Positions 45,663 through 57,654 of a stretch of 64,000 nucleotides of DNA are shown here, one piece after another. Each line of letters opens with the position of its first letter. The stretch's first letter is position 1. This DNA is from Toxorhynchites rutilus septentrionalis. Taxonomy: Eukaryota; Arthropoda; Insecta; Diptera; Culicidae. The notes beneath the pieces were generated by a model. That model was given only the letters and a program-made list of their open reading frames with translations, did not search any database and was not told where the DNA came from. The DNA is taken from NCBI RefSeq assembly GCF_029784135.1, contig NC_073746.1, positions 300,211,614-300,275,613 of the forward strand, given 5' to 3'. Both the position numbers and the translations under genes were made by a program.

Positions 45663-45812
45663 TGGAGACGATATACATACATCCTAGAAAAACTTAAATC
45701 GTATAATTATCGTTTATATTACATCATATACCTCATATACAAATTCATATGCATATTCCAGTTATACACATCATACAAGTAATGTGTCCTAAATGTATGT
45801 ATATCGTCTCCA
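45663..45812. mobile_element. Short inverted-repeat element of 150 bp
   Basis: TGGAGACGATATACATACAT is mirrored at the other end (ATGTATGTATATCGTCTCCA). The unique centre is about 110 bp. It is compatible with a small MITE. The flanking duplication was not resolved. Confidence 0.65.
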
Positions 45813-45823
45813 ATTTTAGATTT

Positions 45824-46997
45824 TTGACGTAGGACTACGTCTTACATTAAGGGTGCCAAATCAGAAAACAGGTCACGTTTTTATGAAATAAAGTTAACGC
45901 TAATAACAATTTAAACGATTTGCATACCAATCGAATTGGAAATTTTCTTAGATTTTTTTGTTTGATATGCTATACATTACAATCCCATAGTCTGTATATG
46001 GTTTAAACTGATGAAAATTGGAAGCATTCCCATTTTTCCATACATTTGTTCTATCCATTTGTGTGCTTTTCCGAACAGAGCTGTCAATAAGGGGTATCTT
46101 ATGCAGCCGCTAGAACAGAAACAACGAAGGGGGATAGCGGAAAAAGAAAACTTGCGAAGTAAACTCCACCCTTGCATAATAAGTAAGCTGTCGCTAGCGT
46201 ATAAGTATTGCATCTCCTATGAGGAAAATTCTCAGAATCTTTCTGTGCCCGAAACAACAAAGGTCGCTTATTCTGTTCGTTTTGTGTTTAATGTTTCGCT
46301 AGCGAATATTTCACTTGAAGTGCATCTGGCATTGCAATTAACATAACCATCCGAGTCATGGCAAAGAAGGCGAAAAAAGAGAAGAGTGCAAATGATTATA
46401 GGTCGCTTCTAAACATCGATGTTTGGTTTTTTTGTGTGTTGCTTGTTTTCGTTGCGCGAAACATAGAAACTTAGAGAAACTTTGTTGACGGTTTTGACCG
46501 AGAGTCGAGAAACGATTTTTCATAAACGGTCATTCTCGCAATGTTTCATTTTTAGCACTGCAACTGTGCGCATCTGTTAGACGCGTGTCTGTTAAATGCT
46601 TGTTGAATGACGATGCACTTCTTCTTTTTCTTTTGAGTTATATACACTTGAAACTCAGACAGTGCATTCGTCTTTGATGGCGATGCACGGAAGATGCCTC
46701 TTGTTAATATTCAGTGCAATGCGTGCATTGATATAAAGAAACAAATTGCAACATATGACCAATCAGTGTATTGTTCTCGCAAAGGCAAAAAATTATCGTT
46801 GCTTCTCGAAATGACAAAACTAAGCTAGCCATTAAACCTTTTCAGGGTCCCCGGAACTTTTTATTAAAGAGTTATTTATGAAATTTCGACGTATTCGCAA
46901 AATAATATTCGAAATGATAAACCATCAAATTTCAAAAGAAAAAAGATTGCGTAGTCCTACGTTCTAAGCGGTCGTGTCTCGAATACAACACCTCGAA
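45824..46997 (-). repeat. Family B repeat unit, copy 2 (inverted)
   Basis: It starts GACGTAGGACTACGTC (45826-45841) and ends at about 46997 in GTCGTGTCTC-GAATACAAC-ACCTCG. It is the reverse complement of 39978-41210 with scattered differences. It carries an extra stretch (about 46620-46680) absent from copy 1. Together the two form a 1.2-kb inverted repeat 4.6 kb apart. Confidence 0.8.
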
Positions 46998-47530
46998 TTT
47001 TTTACGATTTAATGTTTGCTGGGCAGGCCCGAAGGCAGTTTTAAATTGTTAAAATATGAATGATTTTTTTTTATTTGATTACTCGAAACATGTAGTACTG
47101 AACTTTATTTAACCATTTCTATATAAATTTTGCGATATTTCCACTAAACAATAAACAAACAGTAATGACGTATCCGATTGCAACTCTTTCGTATCATATG
47201 TAAGATCTTTAATTGCCCTAAAATCATATTTCAGATAGCCATACGAGATAGCTGTGGCTTGATAATCCAAACAACCGGAGTTCAAATCCCATCGGAGCAA
47301 TTTTACAACCGTCGACACCACTCATATCAAACATTTATATCCCTAAAAGTCAATTGATTAATTCCTTTTTGTAAATGTTTATAAAGGGTCTATATACATA
47401 CAAAAATGGTGATTCCCCAGGCCGAACATTTTACTTTAATATTTTCCGCCAATTTTTTATGGCAGTGATGAATCGTATATTCGTATGACAACAGAATTAT
47501 TATGTTATTAGGTATTGCCTAATAACCTTG
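46998..47530. other. Gap, with a weak tRNA-like stretch
   Basis: At about 47236-47292 the sequence has an A-box-like TAGCTGTGGCTTGA and a B-box-like GAGTTCAAATCCC. It might be a decayed SINE head. There is no gene otherwise. Confidence 0.3.
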
Positions 47531-47534
47531 CATG

Positions 47535-47753
47535 TACAGTAGTGGGACACAAATAATTGGACATTTTCATCTCTAATTGGATATTTTGTAAACATCGAGT
47601 TTGGTACCCAAAGTATGGCCCCAGATTGAAAGTCGCCACCAGATGTCGACATTGTACCACTATCATCATGAATGTCCAATTACAGGCCAATCACCTCTAA
47701 TGCGACACTGAGTAGTGCCTCGGTATGTCGAGGATTAGATGTAACTTACTGTA
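47535..47753 (+). mobile_element. TA-flanked MITE, copy 1
   Basis: It starts TACAGTAGTGGGACAC and ends GTAACTTACTGTA. The interior (GTCGCCACCAGATGTCGACA and AATTACAGGCCAATCACCTC) matches 48308-48545 in reverse. TA flanks and CAGTA ends suggest Tc1/mariner-type mobilisation. Confidence 0.8.
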
Positions 47754-48307
47754 TATGCTATATGGGTGCATCATATACCACCCAAAATATCAGATATTCG
47801 ATGCTCTATATATGATTTAATGTTTGCTGGGTTGGCATACTTGGCAGCTTGATTTGCCAAGCTCATAATCTCATGTTTACAGTTTTGAGTTAAGTGCAAT
47901 TGAATGACGAACTTGAACTAATTTATTTTTGTCACTATGTTTATCAGAACGCAAAAGACTGGCAAACAGATAATCTTTCGTTCTTAAAAGTTAAAAATAA
48001 AAAAAGCAACTTTAACTTTCACTTTTATTGAAACCGGAAATATTCGGACTTAAAAATAATTTTTAACGTAATATTCCAAACATACATGTATTTACAAAAA
48101 TCTATAACAATTATTATAATTATCAAGAACGTTTTCCGCCATTCGTTTTTTGATTGTCTGTAGTAAATCGTATATACGCATGACAATAGTCGTACTAGAT
48201 GCATGTATAAGTCGTGTATTCATCCATCCAATCATCGTGAATAGTGTTGCAAGTGGAAAATAAATGTGTGCGTTGCTTATGATGCGAACATAAATAACAA
48301 TATAATA
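47754..48307. other. AT-rich spacer between paired MITEs
   Basis: No gene. It lies between the two inverted MITE copies. Some text (TTTTCCGCCA and CGTATATACGCATGACA at about 48131-48185) resembles 47447-47490 (TTTTCCGCCA and CGTATATTCGTATGACA), so the duplicated region may extend beyond the MITEs. Confidence 0.5.
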
Positions 48308-48545
48308 CAGTTATTTAAATTTAATACGACATGCCGAGGCACCACTCAGTGTCGCTTTGGAGGCGATTTTGGCCTGTAATTGAACATTGGCGATGTGAGT
48401 GGTACAGTGTCTACGTCTGGTGGCAACTTTAATGTGGCGCCTTAATTTGGGCCCCGAACTCGTTGTTTACAAAAATGTCCAATTAAACGTGTCACATTGC
48501 AGTTCTGTCCAATAATATAAACGTCGCATTAAATGTAACTTACTG
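48308..48545 (-). mobile_element. TA-flanked MITE, copy 2 (inverted)
   Basis: Ends CAGTTATTTAAATTTAATAC and the complement of CAGTAAGTTACATTTAATGC lie between TA at 48306-48307 and 48546-48547. The interior matches 47535-47753 inverted. A third fragment (GACGTCTGGTGGCAACCTTC) is at about 59477-59515. Confidence 0.8.
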
Positions 48546-48689
48546 TATATAAACAATATTTATTCCCAGCTGTTTTGAGGCATCTCGCACAAATTGACAA
48601 TATCATTCAGTTGTCAGTGCAAGTCGGAGCAATTTTTAGAGTGTAAAAAAAGTTCACTGTTTACATAAAAGCAATCTCGAATCGGTCCC

Positions 48690-50260
48690 ACTTTTTTGCT
48701 TGAAGTTACTATCCCCTGCGTATTATATCGATCAATCAATTTCAAGGTTATGCTCGTTGTCATGGTGACATTTCACACTAAAACAACCTTTTGCTGTTTT
48801 TCGTTTGTTCCATTCAGTGGTGAGTTGCAGGATGTTAACAATGGAAGTCAACAAAGAGAAAAATCGGTACTTTTTTTATAGTTCTTCTTTTAAAAATGTG
48901 AAAATGCAAGCCAAGCCGAAGATATTGTAAATTGTGTTTATGGTGCCGTTATTGTAACAGCCAATTACCTGCAATTTCGATTTTGTCGATGACATTCAGG
49001 CATTTTTGATGTTAAAGATGCACCTCGGCCAGGCATGCCTGTGGTCGAAATTGTCGATAAATTCACAGAAAAAAAAATCTAAATTGACCGTAGCATCGTC
49101 CAGGAGCAAAATCTCGACCATAAAACAGTTTTAAGGCAGTATTCTAGTCTAGAAATTTGAAAAAACTTAAAACATTTTTCCTTCATATTTCGGTAGTTTA
49201 GGTATTCAAGAATATACCCTATAAATGACTTATCGAAAATCCTACTATTTACAGAGTAAGAGCCATTTCAGTGATGCGGTATTTAATCTGGTACGGCCAT
49301 AGCAATGAACTTCAAACGCTTTTTTTATCGAAACTAGGTTTTTCAAAATGGCGTCCACGATATCTCAAGCTCTACTGAACTGATTGTATGAATCCAAATT
49401 GTATGAATAAAATCTGTATGAATTTCTCTATCGCATAAACCTCTAAAAAATATTATTTTTTAAATTTTACTATTTATAAAAAATTGGGAAACGTTTGAAA
49501 AAAACGTTTTAAACCGCATTATGTTTTTCAAACAGCCGCCATTTTGACAAAAAAAACATGTTTTCGACTTGTCCGGGGTTCATGCGATAGCAGCATTTTT
49601 ACTGATTCAGAATCTGTTCGATTTTTCTGTTTCAGATAACCAGAAGGGCTGGAGTTGTGTATGGCGTACAATTTTTTTTAATCCTCTCACTCCATCAGCT
49701 CTTAACTATTTTAGTTATGAATAATTTTCCTCCGTTTAATTTTTGTTTTTAAATTTTGTTGTTGTTTAAAGATAGATATTCTTTATTTTATTTTCACGGA
49801 GCTCGGAAAAACGTCCGAAATTCGTGTCTCTACACTAGAATATCACCTTAAACAATTAGTGTAGAGCTGGATTCACAAAGATGTTCGGTGTTTGGATGCC
49901 ACACCAATTAGCACAAAAAATACAATGGATCAAAATTACATCTGCGAAGCGTTGACCAAACAGAATGAAATCGACCCATTTCTCAAACGGATAGTGACTG
50001 GGGATGAAAAATGGGTCACATACGACAATATTGTGCGAAAACGATTGTGGTCAAAGCATGATGATGCAGCTCAAACGGTGGCCAAACCAGGACTAATGGC
50101 CAAGAAAGTTTTACTGTGTATTTGGTGGGACTTATAGATAATCATTTTTTATGATTTACTTCCATATGGCCGAACACAAAATTCAGATCACTATTATCAA
50201 CAACTGGACTGTTTGAGAGCAGACAAACGACCGCAAAGGATTTTTTATCCCATCTGTTGT
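48690..50260 (+). pseudogene. Mariner transposase remnant split by a TTAA MITE
   Basis: The leader and start (ATGGAAGTCAACAAAGAGAA at about 48843) are shared with 23590-23840. Then come NASQAEDIVNCVYGA, SGIFDVKDAPRPGMPVVEIV and DHKTVL. The interruption at 49135-49847 follows. Beyond it the text resumes at about 49860 as LDSQRCSVFGCH, then NEIDPFLKRIVTGDEKWVTY (first catalytic Asp) and KVLLCIWWDL with a stop. After that comes YDLLPYGRTQNSD. The second and third catalytic motifs are absent, so it is 3'-truncated at about 50260. Several stops make it dead. Confidence 0.85.
49135..49847. mobile_element. TTAA-flanked MITE inside the mariner remnant
   Basis: TTAA at 49131-49134 and 49848-49851 brackets the insertion. 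The ends GGCAGTATTCTAGTCTAGAA and GGTGATATTCTAGTGTAGAG (right end read inward) are imperfect inverted repeats. The mariner coding rejoins cleanly when it is removed. It is 713 bp with no transposase. Confidence 0.75.
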
Positions 50261-50261
50261 A

Positions 50262-50455
50262 TTTTATTAGGCGTAAGAGTATTCCTATCTTATCGATACA
50301 CATGTCGCCTTTTTCGGCGTAAGAATATTCCTATTGTTTGAATAATCACAGTTGGACCATACACAGCGGGACTGTTTATATGAGGCTTACATTGTTGTGT
50401 TATTAATAGTATCAATTACCGATGCAGCAGACCGTAATGTGAGCGGTAATATTGG
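50262..50455. repeat. Short repeated phrase region
   Basis: GGCGTAAGAGTATTCCTATC and GGCGTAAGAATATTCCTATT occur about 50 bases apart. There is no gene. Confidence 0.5.
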
Positions 50456-50606
50456 GATTACCGTCACATGATGATTGTTGTTTGGACGTAGTAGCTAGAA
50501 TAACACACAAAGATGGTCAATTGAGGGCCCAGAGTTATGAGCTCATGATCGTTCGCTCAGTAGCGGACACGCAACCAATTAGGCTACGAAGACCCCCGCA
50601 AAGGGT
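50456..50606 (-). mobile_element. Possible tRNA-derived SINE head
   Basis: On the minus strand CGTAGCCTAATTGGTTGCGT and TCCGCTACTGAGCGAAC resemble the D-arm/A-box and anticodon-arm part of a tRNA. The B box is not clear. Decayed or unrelated copies are possible. Confidence 0.4.
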
Positions 50607-50639
50607 TAAATTACAATATGTCCTTTTCCCACAGTGTCC

Positions 50640-50900
50640 GTTCACATGTTAAAGTACTTGTTCGCTGCTTTTGCATTTCGGGAGACCGATTTACGCGCGA
50701 CTGGCGGCGATTATGCGAGAATGAGAATTTTCATCAATTTAAACTATTCTACGGAAACTGCAGTGTATAGCATATCAATTGTTAGAGAATTTCTGATTCG
50801 GTTGATATGCAAATTATCAAAGTTCGTTCACTCGTTTTGAAATTTTTTGATAAAAACGTGATATGATTTCTGTTTTGGCAACCAACCAATTCATATCGAG
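50640..50900 (-). repeat. Diverged family B fragment
   Basis: The phrases AATTTTCATCAATTTAAAC, GTGTATAGCATAT, GGTTGATATGCAAATT and TGATAAAAACGTGATATGAT parallel those at 40987-41150 in family B copy 1. Only this part is present, in the same direction as copy 1. Confidence 0.6.
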
Positions 50901-50999
50901 AGGGGACCCCTGTCTAGAAGGTCGAAAAATAATGAATTTTCGAGATTTTTTTTTCTCGGATACTAGGAAGAAAGTGAAGTGCTCGGGTATTTTGGTTAT

Positions 51000-53600
51000 T
51001 GTTTAAGGTATATTTGAAGATGTATTTTCCATTTTTTGAATGCACGAATAATAATTGTTACGCTGTTGACAGCTGTTTGCTCCTGTTTTTCTCCTCTGCG
51101 TTAAATGGGCAATAATTTTATGTCTCCATGAAGCGATGATTGGTTGAACTGCTAATATTTTCCTTCAAAATTAAATCGGGTCAAGTTACATTTTATTTCC
51201 ACGCATAGTCCATTTGTGATCACCAACATAGCATATTATAGAAAAAGTAATTTAGATTCTTCTCATTCGACCGAAAGTAATTCAGCACTTCTGTACCCAC
51301 CCCTGTTGTAACAAATCCGACAGTGAACCCTTTGCTCAAATCTAACGCCACCAAGCCCCGGGCAAGGGGATATGATCCGCGAGTCAAGATGTGCTACAAA
51401 TTTAGCTGTCATTGCCAAACCTATCAAATTACTCGGCGAACTCAAGGCAAATCTATGGAACAAGGTGCGCCCATTCGCTAACTAAAAAAAGAATTGTTTT
51501 TTGAAAAAAAAATTTTACATAGAAATTACATAGAATACATATTGAATACAGAAAAGTAAATTTTCATTCATTATTTTTTGTTCTAGAAGTGTGTTAATTT
51601 CGTCCTTAATTTCGTTTTCCAAATGGCGCAAATCATTATGGTGCCTTCAACGCAAAGACAATAAATGAAACGCTTGCAGCGTAAAACGTAATGAATATAA
51701 TGAATATAGCAATGAGTATTTCATAAAGTATCAGTATATTCCACAAATTGTGCTCAATCGTCTTAATTTACTTTTGTGTATTTTTTAAATGGCTGCAGAA
51801 AACCACTTCACGTTTTGACCCACCTGGTAGTATGTTAAGTGCCTTGTTTTACACCAGCTTGAGAGTTTGGCAGTTCTCGCGAGTGACAGTGGTCGCAAAT
51901 TGCATTTGCGACCCGGACATGTTTGACGCTGTCAAATCCTATGTGCTAGTATACGGATGCCCTCAGGCTGAACGCCACCCTTTGTAGAGCCACACACACA
52001 ACCAACGACAATGCTCCTGAGTTTGACGAGTGACTGGCCAACTGCGATGTTTCACTGTGTTGGACATTGCGAAACGTTTGAACTTCCCACTCGACTGGAC
52101 GAAACAAATCACCCGTTTGATGTGATTTTTACATTTCCGCATGGTTGATTTAATGATGATGGGCGCTCCGTGGCTTGCTTTGCTTCTAATTGTTTAAATT
52201 CAAACATCAAATCAAATTTCGGTAAATATCATAGCGTAAATATTATTCCCGTGTTGTTTATCGCGTTTTTACATTTTTTTTTTTCGAATTACCTATGGAT
52301 CAACGTGAGCGAAGGAAAAAAAATGGATTGCGCCCATAACGCACCATCCGCTGTGTAATGAGACCGCCGTCGTGCCCTTAAATATCCTCCGGGGTCCTCC
52401 TCGGCAGCACAACAAAGAGCGCCCGTTTTCGTGGCATAATTGAATGGGCGTTTCGGTGACGGTATCCATTATTTGGCATGTTTTCAGTGGGAAAAAAGGG
52501 TTCCACACAAATAAGCAGCGGGTTTAAACTGGTTGCCATTACCATCATCATCGTTTCCACTCGGTCGATGACTGGTGCGCACGTATGAACCGGTAATGTT
52601 CCACATTTTGAGGTTCCTGAACACGAGAACTTGATGTGAGGGATCAAAAAACAGCAGGAAAAATTATGACAAAAATTTCAAAAAATGGTAATGTCAGCAC
52701 AACTAAAATACTGAAGATAAGGAGAGTCACAGCGCTGCCTCGAGTTCAAAATATGCACTTTCATCCTCAAGCACCGATTGCAGCTGGGCCCCTTAAAGCG
52801 CTGTGATAGAAAAAAATGGGTGCCAAACATAAATCCTGACCCGTTTTTTTTCCACTCCATTCGCTGTCATAATACGCTTGCGGCTTTTCTTCTCCCTTTC
52901 CTGCACTGCCGCAACAGCTCTTGTGCAAACAGAGAATATATCATAACCGATCACCAAAACAAAACGGCCGAATAATGTTTTGATCCCTTGCCCTCCATGT
53001 CTTATCCCTGGGCTCAGCTGCCCCCGCCGTCGCACCAGCGGCCGCGATCGCAGCGTTTCACACACAAATGGTGATATGATTAAGTGGAAGCGGAAATTTC
53101 ATACGATTAATTATGCCTCGCGAGTGTTTCCAATGTGTGTATGCATTGAAATGATTCTTGACTGTTTATTATTATTTTTCCTCATCATATGGAGAAAAAA
53201 ACGAACGAAGAGCAACAACATTCAGCTGCCTTTCCATATTACCATACGCACTTACTCCTCCGGTGGGAGTTACCTTTTTTCGGGTTTGGGTATGGAGGCA
53301 GGAACCAACGATTGGTTCATTCGCACCAGGTTGGGTGCCTCGGGGTGCGAATGGGTTGCTGCGCCGTGGAACAACTGTCCTGCGAAGGATGGTTGACTTT
53401 TGAACTGGAAGTCACGCTGGCAGATGCGCGAGTATTGGCGCTTCATCTGTTCAAAATTGTCCTACCTTGGTTCAAAGTTTCTGAACTCCATTGTGATACC
53501 CGAAGTTTCCTAGCATATTTATCAGCGAAAACGAACTTGTCCCTCTTGTTAGATTTGTTAGCATAGAAGCTGTCCAAAATCCAGCATCAGAAGCATTTGG
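51000..53600. other. Single-copy-looking non-coding island
   Basis: No transposon signature is seen except AT-rich text near 51500-51700. From about 52020 the composition becomes GC-richer. Several mutually overlapping frames (52980-53566) show no recognisable family. The longest (138 codons, 52980-53396) begins within low-complexity sequence and has another frame open through the same bases. Conserved non-coding DNA is more likely than a gene. Confidence 0.45.
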
Positions 53601-53989
53601 TCACCCTAGTTGAAGCATCCTTAAATCCACGCGAATCTTGATCGCTAGATTGTACATAGTTCTTCTTTTTGATGGTCTACCGGAAAGAAACAAACGACAA
53701 TCTTCCCTCGGACGAATACTGAAACGAGGGATGCTCAATAAATCCTGATACACTGAGTTTCACAACTATAGAACCACTGGAATTATAGTTTTTTGAATGT
53801 TTCGCGCCTGAACATAACAATAAAGTTCAAATGGCCAGTTTTTAAAATGAAGATAGTTATTATATCCTACACTATACACTTCAAATCAACCGACTTCTTA
53901 CAAATCTCTGGAAACTCAGAAATAATGAGTGGTTCTATAGTTGTAAAACGCAGTGTATATCGTAATCATTAGCCAATCTTATAAGCGCT

Positions 53990-55210
53990 GGGATCTCCTT
54001 CTCCTTGTCTACACCGGATTCGATACGGGCACCATATTTGTGGAGCTATTGTATGACATTCTTGTAACATGTCCCGCCCATCGCACTCGTCCAGATTCGA
54101 CGACTTTATAAATGCATGGTTAGCCGTAAAGTGTTTCTCCGTGATCCGTCGTATACTATTCTGAATCGAAGAGCAGAAGAACAGAAGAATCCGTCGCCTT
54201 GTTGAAGTCCTCTGTAAGTCTTCAACGATTCCGACAGCTCACCTGAGACCCGCGCACCGTTCATCGTTTATCCCGTAGTTTCTTTCAAACGACATTCTGA
54301 CCACATGTCCAGCTCATTGTAACCTACCACGTTGTATTGTTTTTATTATATCAGCATATTTATAGACTTCATGCGTCTACCCCATGTGCACCCGTGGCCG
54401 AGTGGTTAGCGTCTCACATTATCATGCCGGGTGTTCGGGTTCGATTCCCGTTCTTGGTCGGGGGATTTTTCGTCAGAGAAATTTCCTTCGACTTGCACTG
54501 TGGTCACGCGTATTCTATAGCTTGCCCCTCGGAATACATTCAAGGCGTGTTTATTTGGCTTAAGAAATCTCAACTAAGTATTAATAAATGACGCTAGTTA
54601 ATGCATACGTTGAGACGGCAAAAGTTCCACAGGGAACGTTAACGCCATTCAAGAAGAAGAAGCGTCTACCCCATTTCATCTTCCAGTTTACCGCCGAGTA
54701 TTGAACGCAGCATTTTTTTTTTTTTGGCTGGCTACGAGCCAAATTCTACTGCCCAACGGTCGATCCGATCCGATATCGATGTCATCTCCGTAAAACCAAG
54801 AAGCATGTGCTTCTCTTGAAATCTCCTAAGATCCTCGAACAGATGATGAGTCTGCAGGTTATATTCTCGGAACTTATCTAGGGTCTGTCGCAGGGTAAAC
54901 ATTTGGTTCGTCGTGGAGCGTTCCTCTCGAAAACCAGCTCGACAAGGGGTTCCACTAACGTTCTCAATCTAAAGAACAAGATACGGGAGTGCACTTTATA
55001 TGCAGAATTGAGCAACGTAATGCCTCGATAATTGCTACAATCATTGGCCCTTTCTGTAGAAAGAGCAAATGAAACTATCCGACCAATCGTCTGGCATTTG
55101 TTTATCCGCACTGATTCTTAATATCATCCGGTGGATCGCATCGTGGATCCGCTCGCTTCTCGTTTTTAGAAGTTTTGCCGGGATACCGTTCTTCCCAGCG
55201 GCCTTGCCAT
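53990..55210 (-). pseudogene. RTE-type reverse transcriptase remnant, split by Feilai
   Basis: The minus strand from about 55200 gives NELKMA, DDIKNQCG and NDCSNYRGITLLNSAYKVHS, then RILFFRLRTLVEPLVELVFE. Beyond the SINE at lower coordinates come GARVSGELSESLKTYRGLQQ and GDGFFC. The order matches NYRAITILNGAYKI and SGELSESFETHRGPRQGDG of the RTE copy at 4452-6525. Multiple frame breaks and a lost catalytic FADD region show that it is old. Confidence 0.8.
54386..54661 (+). mobile_element. Feilai-type SINE, copy 2
   Basis: The same head (TGGCCGAGTGGTTAGCG; B box GGGTTCGATTCCC), body (GACTTGCACTGTGGTCACGC) and AAG-triplet tail as 19162-19430. The 13-bp target duplication GCGTCTACCCCAT lies at 54373-54385 and 54662-54674. 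The B box is better preserved than in copy 1. It inserted into the RTE remnant. Confidence 0.92.
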
Positions 55211-56010
55211 TTTCAGCTCATTGAACGTTTTTTTAACACTCCTATACTCGAGCATTGGTCTGTCAGACCGAGAAATCAATAATTCGTTCATTTCTCAGAA
55301 AATATCAACACTACGACTTTGCGATTCTCTCTAGCTTCGTTATTCGTCGTTCGTCATCGTTTAGCTTATCGCATGTGTTGATACAAAGGGGACGTGTGCC
55401 ACTTTTTTCACTCTTTCGGTCTGACACACCGACGCGAGTATAGGAGTAACTTTTTTGGACAAGTGCCTTTTTTCATATTCTAGAATATTGTTGAATGAAA
55501 TGTATAAATTAATGTTAGTGGCGTGGAATATTCATTGAATATAATGCATAAGATCATTACCGGGCAATGCTTATTTGATTTCAATCCCTTTTGTAACTTT
55601 TGTAATATTAACTATTCGTTGTTAGATTCATACGTTCAAAAGCAAAATATAAATGTTTGACTTTCGTATAGTTATTTGCTAAATATAATGTTCATACATA
55701 TACACAATTGTTCACTTGTGGATGAATTCTAAACAGTAAACTATAAACTAATCTGTGGCTTATGGTAATTTTTAACAGTTACAGTTTCGGGGATATTTTT
55801 TTTTTAAATGGACAATATCGACAAGAAAACAAGAAAAAGAAAAGGAAGTTCCTAGAAATCATTTTATATCATCTTTTTATGCCCCATCTAAAAAAAGCAT
55901 TAATTCTTAGTTTACCAAGAATATGCAAACTTCATATTCCAGAACCTTTATCATCTGGTAATTATCTAGAAGGTCGTTATGCATTCCAGAAAAACACGCA
56001 TGAAATGTAA
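55211..56010. other. AT-rich gap, no gene
   Basis: A stretch at about 55251-55445 has TGGTCTGTCAGACCGAGAAA at one end and TCGGTCTGACACACCGACGC at the other. This is a loose inverted repeat whose identity I cannot resolve. The remainder is AT-rich. Confidence 0.45.
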
Positions 56011-56017
56011 AAGCAAG

Positions 56018-57650
56018 AAGTGGGTTATATCTGTGATATAACCGCAAGGTAGACGTAGAACTACCGTTGGCTGGGTAATCATTTATTTGAAATTGCATCT
56101 GAATCAATTCTAAATGAATGGATGAATGAATGTTTTGGAAGATTGCTGAAAGTTTTTCTTGTTAGTGTGTGGTTCAACTCTTTCGAACTTGTTGGTGGTC
56201 CCGAAACGAACCGATGGAATTTGAGTGGCCTTGTAAAAGCAACTGAAGATGTTTGATACATGATTCATTTTTGTTTTCGTGAGAATAACACGAGATTTTT
56301 CATGATCACTCCATGCGCAGAATAGAAACTTTGGCCGCCACTTCACGGTGAAAACTAAATAAAGTCTATATAACCTTGCATAAAATTAATTTTGTTTTTA
56401 TCGTGATGTGGCAATTTTTCATGATTGTTCCATGCGAAAGCAGAACAGAAACTGATGCTATTGACGAATTTACGTTAGATTTACAACAAGATAGCGCAGC
56501 ATGTAAAATGATGATGTTTTGTTTTTTTGGTCGTCCAATTTTTTTAGAAAAATTAGAACTTATCTTCAAATTTCCCGGTTTTACGTATTCTTTCTACGCT
56601 AAAAAGGTTATTAAATCGCCATCTTACAATGTGTTATGTATATTTTGAGAAATGGCTTGGTATAAGTGTTGTAACTTTTTTTTTTTCAATTAGATAAACG
56701 ATGAGTAGCATGTGTTGCGCTAAAAATACTGCAAATCCTTCTTGTATCGGTCCTTACATTATCAATTATATAACCCAACTTAATATGATATCGATTTCAT
56801 CACCATTATCCACAGTATTCATAACCTGTATGCATTATCAAACTCAACATTTTCGAAGATTATCAATGATTTTGGTCCAATAGCGTGTTGAAATCATTGT
56901 AAATATACAAAGCCCTAACTTTCTTACCATATACTGAAGACATTCAATGGTTGAAATGAATCTAAATAGAAATAAAATGAATAATCAGGACCGAATCTTG
57001 CTTTTCAGTGCGTAGAATAAACAAACATCATCACTTTTGAGTCTCTGAACTCTAATGTAGGTTCGCATGAGCTGATTCAGCTTTGCGTAAATTCGTCAAT
57101 TGGATTGCATCACGGGAACACCAGGTCGAATGCGTAAATGCGAATATTCCTTCGCTTGGACGCATTCACACGCAAACAATTTTTCATGACTGTTCCATGC
57201 GAAAGCAGAACAGAAACTGTGGCGAGTAAAAGTACTCACGCCTTGCATGTGTCCGCTATGGTTTCCCAAACATTAATGCAAGCGAGCAAAAGAAGTCGCA
57301 GCTTGCATGTATTCACTTTGATGGTTTCTCCAGGTGCCTAGATTTTGCGTCCGTGTTCGGGAACACATTGCGATCACCAATAATCATCAATGAGCAATGA
57401 TGATTTCAATAGCTTGCTTTCGAAACAATGTTTAAGCTATTGAAACGATTTTTTGGACTAATAAGTAACAATCATATAACTCGTTGACATTTTATCTTTC
57501 GGATGAAGTGATTATTATACCGCTTCATTCAGCCGGTAAAGAGGTATTAACTTGCGAAACCTTGCACTCCAGCATCACTCTCTTGTTTTCGAAACTTTGA
57601 ACTTACACCCCGGTATAGAAATGAAAGACGTAGTCCTCCGTCAAAAATTC
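56018..57650 (+). repeat. Family A repeat unit, copy 5 (about 1.6 kb)
   Basis: It opens AGTGGGTTATATCTGTGATA with the stem-loop and GACGTAGAACTACC. It closes GACGTAGTCCTCCGTC at about 57628. A phrase (TTTTTCATGATTGTTCCATG-CGAAAGCAGAACAGAAACT) occurs three times, at about 56297, 56413 and 57180, so the interior has its own direct repeats. CACCCCGGTATAGAAATGAA precedes the terminal palindrome, as in copies 3 and 4. Confidence 0.75.
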
Positions 57651-57654
57651 CCCC

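Noticed and set aside
52980..53566. Overlapping plus frames of 81-138 codons as exons
   Set aside because: Three frames overlap the same DNA and none shows a known domain, so chance opening in GC-richer DNA is simpler.
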